DNA of 64,000 nt from Scolanthus callimorphus (lineage: Eukaryota; Cnidaria; Anthozoa; Actiniaria; Edwardsiidae): NCBI GenBank assembly GCA_033964015.1, contig CM066912.1:32721086-32785085 (forward strand), given 5' to 3'. A program made the position numbers and the translations under genes. The notes under the pieces are model-generated. The model searched no databases. It was given only the letters and a program-made list of their open reading frames with translations, and had not been told where the DNA came from. Shown one piece after another: positions 63,070-64,000 of the stretch (the stretch's first letter is position 1; every line of letters starts with the position of its first letter).

Positions 63070-63385
63070 GGATATTACATGACCACGCGGAGATATGAAT
63101 TCATTGAGTGTTGAAAATTTATCTAACGAGTTGGCGGCGCAACGAACGAGTGGGATAAATTTTGAACACGAGAAGATAAATTCGTATCTCCAAGCGGTCA
63201 TGTACTGTTCTATTTATTATACAAACATCAGGGAAATACTAAATCATGACTGTTTTAGAAAAGGGGCTTCAAGCACAGGCCAGAGTGATATCTTTACACT
63301 GTGATATAACATGCTATTCACAGTGTGAAGATATCAAGTTCTCGTGCAGGAGATACCCTTGGTATCACTGGTGTTTATTTAATAA
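63070..63385. mobile_element. MITE family G related element
   Basis: CACGCGGAGATATGAATTCA and ACACGAGAAGATAAATTCGT with CTCCAAGCGGTCATG frame a short interior; then ATAACATGCTATTCACAGTG, shared with 38600-38640. Confidence 0.55.
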
Positions 63386-63404
63386 ACCTCGTTATTAAAT
63401 AGCT

Positions 63405-63680
63405 CGTGTTTATTCGATCAAAGCGCGCGCTCTGATTGGTTCTATCATGGTCACGTGGTTGGCTACAAATTCAATGTAGCCCGCGCGGGCTACAATTAAA
63501 AAATTATTGCCCGCGCGGGCGACATCGCTAGAGCGAGAAATTTCGGCGGAATATTTTTAACCATGTTTACCGTATTTTCTTTTTGCTATATAATAAAACA
63601 CTTAATGACTGCACCCTCGGGAAATGAGATTCTCGGGGAAACAAAACTCGCTGTTTCCCTCGGAAGCAGTCATTAAGTGT
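63405..63680 (-). mobile_element. Inverted copy of the 9491-9845 element
   Basis: GGTTCTATCATGGTCACGTG, the GCCCGCGCGGGC pair, and the ACTTAATGACTGC / GCAGTCATTAAGT hairpin occur in the opposite order to the copy in the receptor intron; the hairpin loop is shortened. Confidence 0.75.
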
Positions 63681-63754
63681 ATACAGAAACATATAACTTA
63701 GTTGAAACATGTAACGGCGAACCAAGCTGTGAATTATTCGACATGAATTTATGA

Positions 63755-64000
63755 CCATATTTTGTCAATAATGAACTCTCGACTGCTAACCCAAGTAGGT
63801 TTTCTCTTCATAATATTTCATTTTTCGCTCATATAAAGTAGAGCAACAGTGGTAAGCGTTATATACTAACATTTAACATCTTGAAGTCTTACAAACACAC
63901 TATTTTCAAAATCTGTTCAATTGTTTATTCTGCGAATATTCTGCAGCTTGGCACTAAAGTAATGTATGTTTGTTACACGTTTCAACTCACTTATATGTTT
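63755..64000 (-). repeat. Dispersed repeat C, copy 3, cut by the window end
   Basis: The reverse complement of 28750-29000, ending in TTGTTACACGTTTCAACTCA. Confidence 0.8.

Overview
The window reads as animal nuclear DNA, most probably from an anthozoan cnidarian such as a sea anemone or coral. Genes are split by GT-AG introns, a TGF-beta superfamily type II receptor is present (a metazoan-only family), two intronless class A GPCR genes lie close together, and the spaces are full of short inverted-repeat elements (MITE-like), minisatellites and poly-G/C tracts. The assignment to anthozoans is inference; no species-diagnostic marker is visible.

Five protein-coding genes can be supported. (1) 1838-13297 (+): a nine-exon BMP type II receptor (BMPR2-like), with signal peptide, ten-cysteine ectodomain, one membrane helix and a Ser/Thr kinase. 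Its DFG motif reads DFQ and one kinase exon carries a one-base frame break. (2) 14943-17707 (+): a three-exon ELAC1-type tRNase Z with an intact metal-binding motif but one base missing right after the start codon. (3) 18872-28026 (+): a nine-exon gene for a protein of about 581 residues that I know under no established name. It has an N-myristoylation-type N-terminus, a DRE-TIM/HMG-CoA-lyase-like barrel with an HVH metal motif, and a C-terminal EF-hand. This is the most interesting object here. (4) 31743-32789 (+) and (5) 39822-40888 (-): two related intronless class A GPCRs in tail-to-tail orientation; the second has a one-base frame break in TM6.

Layout: 0-13.3 kb BMPR2-like gene with element-rich introns; 13.3-14.9 kb MITE cluster and ELAC1 promoter; 14.9-17.7 kb ELAC1; 17.7-18.9 kb MITE copies; 18.9-28.0 kb lyase/EF-hand gene, whose introns hold a 66-bp minisatellite, two TGTC arrays, a near-perfect inverted repeat and a nested transposon with a 128-bp satellite; 28-31.7 kb repeats; 31.7-41 kb the GPCR pair with several MITEs between them; 41-64 kb repeats and unique AT-rich DNA with no gene I can support. 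The last kilobase repeats, in reverse, elements also seen at about 9.5 kb and 28.8 kb.

The genes do not form an operon-like pathway: they are independent eukaryotic loci. A theme across them is single-base frame breaks in otherwise well-conserved exons (at least five). This points to consensus indel errors, or less likely to several decaying genes, and matters for any protein prediction from this sequence. Exon boundaries were deduced by eye from splice signals and reading-phase agreement; they have not been tested against transcripts.
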